Shown here piece after piece: positions 1-6,209 of a stretch of DNA of 7,701 nt. The position numbers and the translations under genes are program-made. How positions within the stretch are numbered: position 1 is the first letter of the stretch; each line of letters opens with the position of its first letter. Source of the DNA: Acidimicrobiales bacterium (GTDB lineage Bacteria > Actinomycetota > Acidimicrobiia > Acidimicrobiales > RAAP-2). The notes below the pieces were generated by a model, which did no database searches, was not told the origin of the DNA, and saw only the letters and a list, made by a program, of their open reading frames with translations. The stretch lies in the NCBI GenBank assembly GCA_017883105.1, contig JADGOF010000095.1, forward strand, positions 1 to 7,701, written 5' to 3'.

Positions 1-1127
1 GTGGCCCCGAGGGTGGGCAGTGTGTAGGCCCGGAGCTCGGATCCGGAGAACGCGTGGTACCGCTCGGCCAGGGAGAAGAGATCGTTGGCCGAGAGCCCGT
101 TGTCCTTGCTGAAGTCGTGCACCGACGAGGTGAGCAGTGTATTGAGACGGAGCGGATCGTAGGTGGATTTGGCTTTGTCGAGCGCGGCGGAGATGATCAT
201 GTTCTGACGCTGGATCCGGCCGAGGTCGGACGTCGGGTCCGAGTGCCACTCCCCGTTGAGGTAGTACTGGTAGAAGCGGGACCGGGAGAGAGCGAGCGCC
301 TGCTGCCCGTTGAGGACCTGGCACCCTTTGTTGGGGATGTCGAGTCCCGAGTTGTTGTAGCAGACTCCGGTGATGCAGTCCCGGTCACGGGCCGGATAGG
401 GGAAGTCCATGGAGACGCCGCCGAGGGCGTTCACCGCATCCTGCAGTCCGAAGAAGTTGACCACGATGTAGTGGCTGATGGGGATGCCGAAGGTGTTCTC
501 GATGGTCTTGATGAGGGCATCGGGACCGTTAGAGAAAGCGGCGTTGATCTTGTTGTTGGAGGCGAGTTGGCTGTTCGCCGACATCCCCGACAGGGTCACG
601 AAGGTGTCCCGGGGAATGGACAGGGTCGAGGCGGTCCCGGTCGACGGGTCGACATGGACGATCTTGATGGTGTCGCTCCGCTGCCCCCCGGCATTGGTGG
701 CGTTCCCGAACCGCTGGGCCTCCGCCGCCGTCTCTCCGACACGGGTGTCGGAGCCGATGAGCAGAACGTTGTAGGGCTGGCCGTTAGCCGCCGCCACACA
801 GGTGGAACAGGGCGAGGAGGAGATCTTTCCCCACTGGTAGCGGAAGTAGCCGTAGCCCAGTCCCGCCACCACCAGAAGGACCACCACCAGACCGATGAAC
901 CCCCGCAGGACCCGTTCGGAGGTTCGACGACGACGACGCTTGGCTCTCCGTAGCTCCCTTCGGCTGGGGACAGAGACCTCGCCACCGAGGATGGGCCCCG
1001 AGAACTCGGGAGCACCCCGACGCCGCGTTGCATCGGGGGTCGTCGCCCGCGGTTGTCCGGTGGGTCGGCTGCCGGCGCGTCCCCATGGGCGGGAACCGCT
1101 CGGTATGGAAGGGTCGGTAGGTGGCAC
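1..1127 (-). CDS. LytR-CpsA-Psr (LCP) family cell-wall ligase, C-terminus cut by window edge
   Basis: LCP proteins are membrane-anchored enzymes that transfer lipid-linked glycopolymers (teichoic acid, arabinogalactan or capsule type) onto peptidoglycan outside the cell. 375 codons are visible. Residues 1-76 are a cytoplasmic, Pro/Arg-rich tail ending in a run of five arginines (64-68). A single membrane segment follows at about 77-95. The LCP domain begins near 119 with NVLLIGSDTR. It shows RSDTI (150-154), IPRD (171-174), LSRSRF (280-285) and DLGRIQRQ (301-308), which are the Asp/Arg motifs that bind the pyrophosphate of the lipid donor. Cysteines at 107/110, 251/256 and 269 lie outside the membrane and may form disulfides. 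The GTG at 1125-1127 is the only plausible start before the membrane helix, although I see no good ribosome site. It lies 132 bp downstream of the oxygenase gene on the same strand. The family call is firm; the polymer substrate is unknown. Confidence 0.93.
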   Translation of the reverse strand, partial: MPPTDPSIPSGSRPWGRAGSRPTGQPRATTPDATRRRGAPEFSGPILGGEVSVPSRRELRRAKRRRRRTSERVLRGFIGLVVVLLVVAGLGYGYFRYQWGKISSSPCSTCVAAANGQPYNVLLIGSDTRVGETAAEAQRFGNATNAGGQRSDTIKIVHVDPSTGTASTLSIPRDTFVTLSGMSANSQLASNNKINAAFSNGPDALIKTIENTFGIPISHYIVVNFFGLQDAVNALGGVSMDFPYPARDRDCITGVCYNNSGLDIPNKGCQVLNGQQALALSRSRFYQYYLNGEWHSDPTSDLGRIQRQNMIISAALDKAKSTYDPLRLNTLLTSSVHDFSKDNGLSANDLFSLAERYHAFSGSELRAYTLPTLGA

Positions 1128-1259
1128 AGTGGAGTTGGGCTCGGCTGATCCCGCGGGTGTCTGATGGGCCCTTGATGGCCACGATCGTGTTGGATCCGGG
1201 TCCTGTAGCTTTGCATGGAGGGCGCCCCAACTGGTGTCACCCGGCGGGGTTCGACGCGG
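1128..1259 (-). other. Intergenic region between oxygenase stop and LCP start
   Basis: This 132-bp gap must carry the end of the oxygenase transcript and, if it exists, the LCP promoter. The best minus-strand match I see is TTGGGG, 17 bases, then TACAGG, which would leave a leader of roughly 80 bases. Both hexamers match consensus at only three of six positions, so this is weak. No T-tract terminator and no convincing small gene are visible. Confidence 0.25.
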
Positions 1260-2606
1260 TCAGGTACCGGTGGGCACCCACGATCCGTGGAAACCGTACG
1301 GAACCCGGGCCGGGAGATGCACGGTGGCCACGGGCGGCCCACCGAAGGACGTGGCATCGAGGATCACCAGATCACTGGCATCCCGGGTGGCGTCGAAGAC
1401 AACGGTGAGCACCCACCCCTCGTCCTCGCCGTGACCGTCGACAGCCCGCACGAACACCGGCTCCCCGGCAGTCCGGTGCTCCCCAGGCTCATACCGGGTC
1501 GATGCGTCCCGTTGCAAGTCGTACTTGACCAGACCCACCGAGGTCGGATCCCTCACCCGGTCCCCGAGGCGCGTGCAGTAGCCGTAGCGGTGGGGTTTCC
1601 CGGCCACCGCATCGTCGATCCGTGGGAACTCGACGGGTAGGTCGTCAAGGCGCTGCTCCAGCACCCGATTGGCCGCGGCATCGATGGTCCATCGGGCCAG
1701 TGACGGAAGGGAGGAGGAGATGACCTCCCCGGGTGCGGTGTCGAAGGCCTTGTCGTAGCGGATGACATCCATGACCACGTTGTCACCGTCATCGAAGCAG
1801 TTGAGGACGTGGAACACATAGCTCGGGTCCATGGTGATCCAGCGGATGTCGTCGTTCCCACCGGCACGAGGCATCACCCCCACCCTGGCACCGGCCTCCG
1901 GCATCCACCGGTAGGGAAGGGAGCGACCGGTCGTGGCCAGTTCGAGGTCGAAGACGATGGGAAGGTCGAGGAACACCGCCCGGGTGGAGGTCATGCCGAA
2001 GTCGTGCATCATCGTGGCGCGGGGAATGTCGATCTCCTCGGTGCGGACCAACTGACCGGTGGCATCGGCGACGTGATAGCGGAGGAACGAGGGCCCGAAT
2101 ACGTCACTGCCGAAGAAGACCAGTTCGCCGGAGTCCGGATCGACCTTGGGGTGGGCGGTCATCGGGGAGGCAAGTGACCCGTCGAAGTCGTGGACACGGG
2201 CCCGGTCGAGGTCGGGGGAGAGTGCATGGGGAAATCCCGACTCCACCAGGGCCAGGGTGGTTCCCCCGTGGCGAATGACGTGGGTGTTGGCCGGTCCGTC
2301 GATCGGCTCGCGCGGGCCCCTGGGTGGAGAGGTCCCGACCTTGTTGGCGAGTGAGCGCGTCCGGACCCAGCGGTTCCGGTAGCCGGTCGCCTTTCCGCCG
2401 GCCAGCGAGACCGCGTGGATCATGCCGTCACCGCTGAACCAGTGGTAGTCGGACTCGTCGCTCGGGATGACCGCCGGGTTGGGACCGTTGCGGAGGAGCC
2501 GTCCTTCGAGATCGGGCGGGATCACGCCGGTCACCGGGAGCTCATGATCGTCACTCCGCTCATCGAGCACCGGGGCGAAGTTTCCGTGGAGATACGGGTT
2601 GGGCAT
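1260..2606 (-). CDS. Carotenoid oxygenase (carotenoid / lignostilbene cleavage dioxygenase family)
   Basis: This is a 448-residue iron(II) dioxygenase of the RPE65/CCD family, which cleaves a carbon-carbon double bond in carotenoids, apocarotenoids or stilbenes with O2. The four iron-ligand histidines sit in their family motifs: H152 in MTAHPKVDP, H201 in MMHDFGMT, H266 in FHVLNCFDDGD and H440 in GFHGSWVP at the extreme C-terminus. The N-terminal LRNGPNP (38-44) and WFSGDGMIH (56-64) are also family signatures. Length is typical and there is no signal peptide, so it is probably cytoplasmic or membrane-associated. The reading frame stays open upstream to 3578, across tyrS on the other strand, but homology begins at ATG 2604-2606, which has a strong ribosome site. 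No carotenoid biosynthesis gene is in view, so the substrate cannot be inferred from context. Confidence 0.95.
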   Translation of the reverse strand: MPNPYLHGNFAPVLDERSDDHELPVTGVIPPDLEGRLLRNGPNPAVIPSDESDYHWFSGDGMIHAVSLAGGKATGYRNRWVRTRSLANKVGTSPPRGPREPIDGPANTHVIRHGGTTLALVESGFPHALSPDLDRARVHDFDGSLASPMTAHPKVDPDSGELVFFGSDVFGPSFLRYHVADATGQLVRTEEIDIPRATMMHDFGMTSTRAVFLDLPIVFDLELATTGRSLPYRWMPEAGARVGVMPRAGGNDDIRWITMDPSYVFHVLNCFDDGDNVVMDVIRYDKAFDTAPGEVISSSLPSLARWTIDAAANRVLEQRLDDLPVEFPRIDDAVAGKPHRYGYCTRLGDRVRDPTSVGLVKYDLQRDASTRYEPGEHRTAGEPVFVRAVDGHGEDEGWVLTVVFDATRDASDLVILDATSFGGPPVATVHLPARVPYGFHGSWVPTGT

Positions 2607-2702
2607 GAAACCCTCCTCGCCGTCGTGATCGGTTACCCGGCGGGAACCGGTCGGCTGATCGTAGCGTCCGTGTCCCCGCCGATCACGTGGCAGGCTGAGA
2701 TC
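2607..2702. promoter_or_regulatory. Divergent promoter region of carotenoid oxygenase and tyrS
   Basis: These 96 bp separate two divergent starts, so both promoters should lie here or slightly inside the genes. Back-to-back TANNNT hexamers overlap: TAGCGT on plus at 2662-2667 and TACGAT on minus at 2663-2658. Either would give a short leader of about 30 to 45 bases. The -35 matches are poor on both strands. A CACGTG palindrome lies at 2685-2690. The spacing is too short for a T-box leader, so tyrS is not controlled that way here. Confidence 0.4.
2611..2618 (-). promoter_or_regulatory. Strong ribosome binding site of the carotenoid oxygenase
   Basis: On the minus strand GAGGAGGG ends four bases before ATG 2606-2604. 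It fixes the start of the oxygenase against the much longer open frame that continues upstream, and it is the strongest Shine-Dalgarno match in the window. Confidence 0.8.
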
Positions 2703-3989
2703 ATGGCCCACCTCGTCGAGGACCTCCGCTTCCGCGGACTGATTCATCAGATGACCGACACCGCCCTCGAGGCGCGGCTGGACGGGGGTCGGGTGACGGC
2801 CTACAGCGGGTTCGATCCCACGGCCGACAGCTTGCACGTGGGCCACCTCCTGCAGGTCTGCAATCTCCGCCGGCTGCAGTTGGCCGGGCACCGACCGATC
2901 GCCGTCGCCGGAGGGGGCACCGGCTTCGTGGGCGACCCCGGTGGCAAGAGCGAGGAGCGCACGTTGCTCACCCCGGAGATCCTGCACGCCAACCTCGAGG
3001 GCATCCACGGCCAGCTCGAGCGGTTCGTGGACTTCGGCGGGGGGACCGGTGCGTCGCAGGCGCTGCTGGTCAACAACGCCGACTGGCTCGAGCCGATGCC
3101 CCTCTTCGACTTCCTGCGCGACGTGGGCAAGCACTTCACGGTCAACCAGATGGTGGCCAAGGAGTCGGTGAAGTCCCGCTTGTCCCGGGCCGACCAGGGC
3201 ATCTCGTACACCGAGTTCAGCTACATGCTCCTCCAGGCCTACGACTTCCTCCACCTCTTCGATGCGTTCGACTGCCGGCTCCAACTCGGTGGGAGCGACC
3301 AGTGGGGCAACATCACCATGGGCATCGAGCTGGTCCGCAAGGTACGCCAGTCCGAGGTGTGGGGGCTGACCACGCCGCTGGTACTGAAGGCGGACGGTAC
3401 GAAGTTCGGGAAGACGGAGTCCGGGACGGTGTGGCTCGACGCTGATCGGACGAGTACGTACCAGCTCTACCAGTTCTTTCTCCGGAGCGACGACGCCATG
3501 GTCGGTACCTACCTCCGTTACTTCACCTTCCTTTCCCATGAGGAGATCCGAGACCTCGACGAGGCGACCGCGGAACATCCCGAACGCCGAGACGCCCAGC
3601 GGGCGCTGGCCCGAGGCGTGTGTTCACTGGTCCACGGCACCTCGGAGACGGAACGGGCCGAGCACGCCGCCGCTGCACTGTTCAGCGAGGACGTCGCCCA
3701 CTTGGACGAGCGTTCGATCCTCGACGTCTTCGCTGACGCACCCTCGACCACTCTCTCCCGCACCCGACTCGGCGGTCAGGGGGTGGCGTTGGTCGACCTT
3801 TTGGTCGAGACGGCACTGATGGGGTCCAAAGGGAAGGCCCGGACGACCATCGAGCAGGGTGGGGTCTACGTGAACAACCGTCGGGCCGGTGACGTGGACC
3901 GGACGATCGGAGTCGATGATCTGGTGGGGGGTCGCTACCTGGTCCTCCGGCGTGGCAAGAAGGAGCACCACCTGGTCAGCTTCGACTGA
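2703..3989 (+). CDS. tyrS: Tyrosine--tRNA ligase
   Basis: Tyrosyl-tRNA synthetase activates tyrosine with ATP and loads it onto tRNA-Tyr in the cytoplasm. The 428-residue protein has the usual bacterial length and layout. Class I catalytic signatures are clear: YSGFDPTADSLHVGH with Tyr34 and the HIGH-equivalent HVGH at 45-48, GGSDQWGN at 196-203 in the tyrosine pocket, and the KMSKS-equivalent KFGKT at 234-238. The C-terminal S4 RNA-binding domain occupies about 360-428, with KGKARTTIEQGGVYVNN near its start. The ATG at 2703 matches the family N-terminus and has only a weak AGG ribosome site at 2692-2694. The frame is open further upstream to 2415, but that part overlaps the oxygenase gene antisense and is not conserved tyrS sequence. 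The protein looks complete and functional. Confidence 0.98.
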   Translation: MAHLVEDLRFRGLIHQMTDTALEARLDGGRVTAYSGFDPTADSLHVGHLLQVCNLRRLQLAGHRPIAVAGGGTGFVGDPGGKSEERTLLTPEILHANLEGIHGQLERFVDFGGGTGASQALLVNNADWLEPMPLFDFLRDVGKHFTVNQMVAKESVKSRLSRADQGISYTEFSYMLLQAYDFLHLFDAFDCRLQLGGSDQWGNITMGIELVRKVRQSEVWGLTTPLVLKADGTKFGKTESGTVWLDADRTSTYQLYQFFLRSDDAMVGTYLRYFTFLSHEEIRDLDEATAEHPERRDAQRALARGVCSLVHGTSETERAEHAAAALFSEDVAHLDERSILDVFADAPSTTLSRTRLGGQGVALVDLLVETALMGSKGKARTTIEQGGVYVNNRRAGDVDRTIGVDDLVGGRYLVLRRGKKEHHLVSFD

Positions 3990-3990
3990 C

Positions 3991-4003
3991 CGGGCGCTGC
4001 CCG
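3991..4003 (+). terminator. Small GC hairpin after tyrS
   Basis: CGGGC, loop GCT, then GCCCG forms a five-base-pair stem starting one base after the tyrS stop codon. There is no T run after it, so if it terminates transcription it is not a classical intrinsic terminator. The call is tentative. Confidence 0.3.
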
Positions 4004-4034
4004 GGGGCTCCTTCCGGGGCCGGTGCCGGGGCGT

Positions 4035-4051
4035 GATCGCCACCGGCGATC
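4035..4051. repeat. Perfect 7-bp inverted repeat between tyrS and the DUF3151 gene
   Basis: GATCGCC, spacer ACC, GGCGATC is a perfect dyad. It sits downstream of tyrS and about 40 bases upstream of the proposed transcription start of the next gene. It could be a terminator stem for tyrS (no T-tract) or an operator for the downstream promoter. The sequence alone does not decide between them. Confidence 0.45.
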
Positions 4052-4073
4052 GGGAGACCGACGGGGCCGGTCC

Positions 4074-4079
4074 TACACT
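4074..4079 (+). promoter_or_regulatory. Probable -10 element giving a leaderless DUF3151 transcript
   Basis: TACACT fits the actinobacterial TANNNT -10 pattern and ends seven bases before ATG 4087, so transcription would start at or next to the A of the start codon. No ribosome binding site precedes this ATG, which agrees with leaderless translation. No good -35 is present. Confidence 0.5.
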
Positions 4080-4086
4080 GACGGCC

Positions 4087-4560
4087 ATGAGTCCCCCGGC
4101 CACACCGCAATCCGACCACTCGCCGGTCCGTTTGACCACGGGACTGCCCGAGACGGTGTTGCCCGAGGAGTCCGATGCGGTCCGCTCGGGTCTCGAGGCG
4201 GCCATGGCCCAACCCGGTGAGCGTCGTCGCCACGCGGTGTCCGATGTCGTGCGTGCCGATCCGCGGTCACTGGGGGCGTGGGCGGCCCTCGGATCGCTGG
4301 CCCGCGACGACGTGGAGGCCTATGCCTGTTTCCGGGTGGGGTATCACCGGGGTCTCGACGCGCTGCGGGGTGCGGGTTGGAAAGGATCCGGACTTGTCCG
4401 GTGGGAGCATGCGTCCAACCGTGGGTTCCTCCGCTGCCTCGACGGTCTCCGCTCGTCGGCAGAAGCCATCGGCGAGTACGGCGAGGAGGAACGCTGTGCG
4501 CAGTTCCTCCGCCAGCTCGATCCCTCGTGGCGTCCCGACTGGACGGGATTCCCGGCCTGA
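4087..4560 (+). CDS. DUF3151 family protein
   Basis: This 157-residue cytoplasmic protein has the pattern I know from the actinobacterial DUF3151 family, whose function is not established. The signature stretches are LGAWAALGSLA (62-72), AYACFRVGYHRGLD (78-91), GWKGSGLVRW (97-106), SNRGFLRCL (110-118) and AIGEYGEEERCAQFLRQLDP (127-146). The middle alternates short helices in a way reminiscent of a TPR-like fold, but that is inference. There is no signal peptide or membrane segment. The start is chosen at ATG 4087 because the -10 element lies just upstream and an upstream extension would run back over the end of tyrS. Its stop overlaps the start of the next gene by one base (TGATG), implying co-translation with the lipoprotein. 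Confidence 0.85.
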   Translation: MSPPATPQSDHSPVRLTTGLPETVLPEESDAVRSGLEAAMAQPGERRRHAVSDVVRADPRSLGAWAALGSLARDDVEAYACFRVGYHRGLDALRGAGWKGSGLVRWEHASNRGFLRCLDGLRSSAEAIGEYGEEERCAQFLRQLDPSWRPDWTGFPA

Positions 4561-5153
4561 TGACCAGATGGGTCCCGGACCCGGCGGCGGGATCGCCGGT
4601 GCCGCCGCCGGGTCCGGGCCATGCACCGCCTCCGCGTCCCCGACGCACGCTGACCCTGGTGGCGATGGCGATCACCCTCGGCTCGTCACTGCTGGCCGGG
4701 TGTGCCGGGCAGGAGCAGTCGGGAACTCCCGCGGCGCGGGTGACCACGTGGGTCAAGGGCGCGTCCGGCGGCGTGGCCATCGGCACCGTCGAGGTGGATG
4801 CCCGCAACGTCGACTTGGCCCTGGCCCGTCACAACACGGCAGCTGCCCTGCGCACCGTCTGCGCGCTGTTGACCACCGACGCCCAGACCGCCATCGGCAA
4901 CCTGCCCACACCGGACGACCAGCTGACCGGCGATCTCAACAACGCCTACGAAGAGGCGTCCGCCGCGGGGGACGACTGCTACAAGGGATCGGAGGGCAAC
5001 GCCGCGCTCATGAGGCGCTCGGCGGAGGAGCGGAAGAAGCTGGTCCCCTTGTTGGCCACCGCCGTCGATCGGATCGTCGTCGTCACCGGCCACACCCCCT
5101 CCACCTCGACCACCGCTCCTTCCGGCGCGGGCAACGACCCTTTCGGCAATTGA
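4560..5153 (+). CDS. Putative lipoprotein of unknown function
   Basis: A 197-residue protein, probably secreted and lipid-anchored on the outer face of the membrane. A Pro-rich cytoplasmic stretch (1-25) and an RPRR segment (26-29) precede a hydrophobic segment (31-46). This ends in a lipobox LAGC with the acceptor Cys48. The n-region is long, about 29 residues, but the ATG overlaps the preceding stop as TGATG, which favours this start through translational coupling. The mature part is largely helical in character. It has two cysteines, C101 and C140, that could form a disulfide, and a Thr/Ser/Pro-rich tail (177-190). I do not recognise a domain. A GTG at codon 34 would remove the charged n-region and is unlikely. 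Its job is unknown; the only context is coupling to the DUF3151 gene. Confidence 0.8.
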   Translation: MTRWVPDPAAGSPVPPPGPGHAPPPRPRRTLTLVAMAITLGSSLLAGCAGQEQSGTPAARVTTWVKGASGGVAIGTVEVDARNVDLALARHNTAAALRTVCALLTTDAQTAIGNLPTPDDQLTGDLNNAYEEASAAGDDCYKGSEGNAALMRRSAEERKKLVPLLATAVDRIVVVTGHTPSTSTTAPSGAGNDPFGN

Positions 5154-5177
5154 TCGATGCCAGTGGCCCCGGTGGAC

Positions 5178-5199
5178 GATCACGCTGATCACCGATCAC
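5178..5199. repeat. Three GATCAC copies upstream of the flavin protein
   Basis: GATCAC occurs at 5178-5183, 5187-5192 and 5194-5199 in the 55-bp gap between the lipoprotein and the flavin-reductase gene. A GAGATCTC palindrome (5201-5208) follows directly and abuts the GTG start. The repeats could be a regulator site or chance; the unequal spacing (3 bases, then 1) argues against a clean operator. Confidence 0.3.
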
Positions 5200-5208
5200 A
5201 GAGATCTC

Positions 5209-5817
5209 GTGCCTCGTATCGACGGTGAGGTGGGTCCGACCCCGGAGGGTCGTGACCCCGCCGACTTCGACTGTCTTCGCCGGCGGGTGCTGTGGTCGAT
5301 GCCCACCGGCCTGTTCCTGGTGGGAAGCCGTTCGGGAGCGCGCCGCAACATGATGACCTGCAACTGGGCGATGCAGGTGGCGACCACGCCGAAGTTGGTG
5401 GCGGTCGCCGTGGAGCAGGGGTCGGTGACCCGTGCGCTCATCGAAGAAGGCGGTTGGTTCTCGGTGAGCATCCTCTCCCGGGCCGACCGGGCGGTCGTCC
5501 GACGGTTTGTGAAGCCGGTGGATGCAGTGGTGTTGGATGCGGGCGGGGGAGCCGTCTCCATGCAGGGCGAACCAGTGGTGGAAGGCCTGGGGGGTGTTCC
5601 CCGTCTTGCCTCGGCGTTGGCGTGGTTGGAGTGCGAAGTCCGCACCACTGTGGCCTGGGAGGCAGAAGTCGGGAAGCCGGCCAGTCACGTCCTCTGTGTC
5701 GGCGAGGTGATGGATGCCGGTGAGGCCGCAGGCGATCCGTCCGATGCCGGTGATCCGACCCGGGATGCGGCAGGTGTGCTGCGGATGGAGGACACCCGCA
5801 TGAACTATGGCGGGTGA
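5209..5817 (+). CDS. Flavin reductase-like, FMN-binding domain protein
   Basis: A 202-residue protein of the flavin-reductase-like (split-barrel) superfamily. Members bind FMN or FAD and act as NAD(P)H:flavin reductases, often supplying reduced flavin to a monooxygenase. The fold starts near residue 20. GLFLVGSRSG (34-43), MMTCNWAMQVATTPKLVAVA (48-67) and WFSVSILS (83-90) are the typical flavin-contact region, and ALAWLECEV (136-144) and HVLCVGEV (160-167) continue it. The C-terminus ends in LRMEDTRMNYGG. The start is a GTG at 5209 with no strong ribosome site; the family homology begins soon after it and a stop limits how far it could move. No monooxygenase partner is adjacent, so the physiological partner is unknown. 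It may be transcribed with the two upstream genes or from its own promoter in the 55-bp gap. Confidence 0.88.
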   Translation: MPRIDGEVGPTPEGRDPADFDCLRRRVLWSMPTGLFLVGSRSGARRNMMTCNWAMQVATTPKLVAVAVEQGSVTRALIEEGGWFSVSILSRADRAVVRRFVKPVDAVVLDAGGGAVSMQGEPVVEGLGGVPRLASALAWLECEVRTTVAWEAEVGKPASHVLCVGEVMDAGEAAGDPSDAGDPTRDAAGVLRMEDTRMNYGG

Positions 5818-5830
5818 CCAGGTAAGAGGT

Positions 5831-6067
5831 TCAGCCGTCGTCGGCGGCCCCGGCCGGCCGCAGGTCGATTCGCAGGGTCAGGATCCCGTCTTCGATGGTT
5901 GCCGCCGCGTCGCCGATCATGGCGAAGTCCATGAAGTCGACTTGGGCCTGTTCCTTGAAGCGCTGGCGATCAGGGCCCTCGATCGGCGGAAGACCTCGTG
6001 ATCGGACCGCTTCGGCCCTATCCCGGAACCGGTCGGCCATGGCTTGCGGATCGAATTGTTGGGGCAC
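5831..6067 (-). CDS. Small conserved-looking hypothetical protein, 78 residues
   Basis: A soluble, charged 78-residue protein without signal or membrane segment. It has a helical N-half (FDPQAMADRFRDRAEAVR, about 5-22), a PPIEGPDRQRF link, a helix with KEQAQVDFMDFAMIGDA, and a final beta-like stretch ending ILTLRIDLRP. It resembles short actinobacterial hypothetical proteins from memory only; no function can be given. The preferred start is GTG 6065-6067, just before PQQFDPQAM. A TTG at 6088 would add seven residues and ATG 6040 would remove the FDPQ segment; none has a well-placed ribosome site. It converges on the flavin-reductase gene with only 13 bp between stops and diverges from the zinc-knuckle gene. 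The clean helix-then-strand composition supports coding over shadow, as does the lack of a competing gene on the other strand. Confidence 0.62.
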   Translation of the reverse strand: MPQQFDPQAMADRFRDRAEAVRSRGLPPIEGPDRQRFKEQAQVDFMDFAMIGDAAATIEDGILTLRIDLRPAGAADDG

Positions 6068-6209
6068 GCTCCGATGGTAGCGGGGCAACCGACGCGCTAC
6101 GAGCGGCGACGCCCCGCACTACACTCTGAGGCATCAGTAAGCAGGTGGCCACCCGAATGCAATCAGGGACGGGGAGCACGCCACCCTGGTGGGGCAAGGA
6201 GTTGTTTCG
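6068..6209 (+). promoter_or_regulatory. Promoter and structured leader of the zinc-knuckle gene
   Basis: This 142-bp divergent gap contains TACACT (6120-6125), the same -10 hexamer as before the DUF3151 gene, which would give a leader near 78 bases. The leader holds a perfect 10-bp palindrome GGTGGCCACC (6144-6153) and, just before the ribosome site, CCACC (6181-6185), CT, GGTGG (6188-6192). These four arms can pair in alternative ways. A good Shine-Dalgarno AAGGAG (6196-6201) follows, eight bases before GTG 6210. Function of the structure is inferred only. Confidence 0.4.

Noticed and set aside
54..953. 299-residue plus-strand open frame
   Set aside because: It lies antisense to the LCP gene, whose motifs are intact, and has low-complexity Val/Gly/Arg-rich composition typical of a shadow frame.
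596..1357. 253-residue minus-strand open frame over the LCP N-terminus
   Set aside because: It is in a different frame from the LCP gene, is Pro/Arg/Ser-rich, and overlaps the region coding the LCP membrane helix and start of its domain.
2607..2702. T-box riboswitch before tyrS
   Set aside because: The gap is only 96 bp and I see no specifier stem, T-box sequence or terminator/antiterminator pair.
2607..3578. Long minus-strand open frame continuing the oxygenase upstream, antisense to tyrS
   Set aside because: Oxygenase homology begins at ATG 2606 with a strong ribosome site, and the extension lies wholly opposite conserved tyrS codons. It is the usual antisense open frame of GC-rich genes.
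4073..4807. 244-residue minus-strand open frame opposite DUF3151 and the lipoprotein
   Set aside because: The plus strand carries recognisable DUF3151 motifs and a lipobox; the antisense product is low-complexity.
5209..5817. Two-component monooxygenase system with the carotenoid oxygenase
   Set aside because: Carotenoid oxygenases use iron and O2 without reduced flavin, and the genes are on opposite strands separated by tyrS and two other genes.
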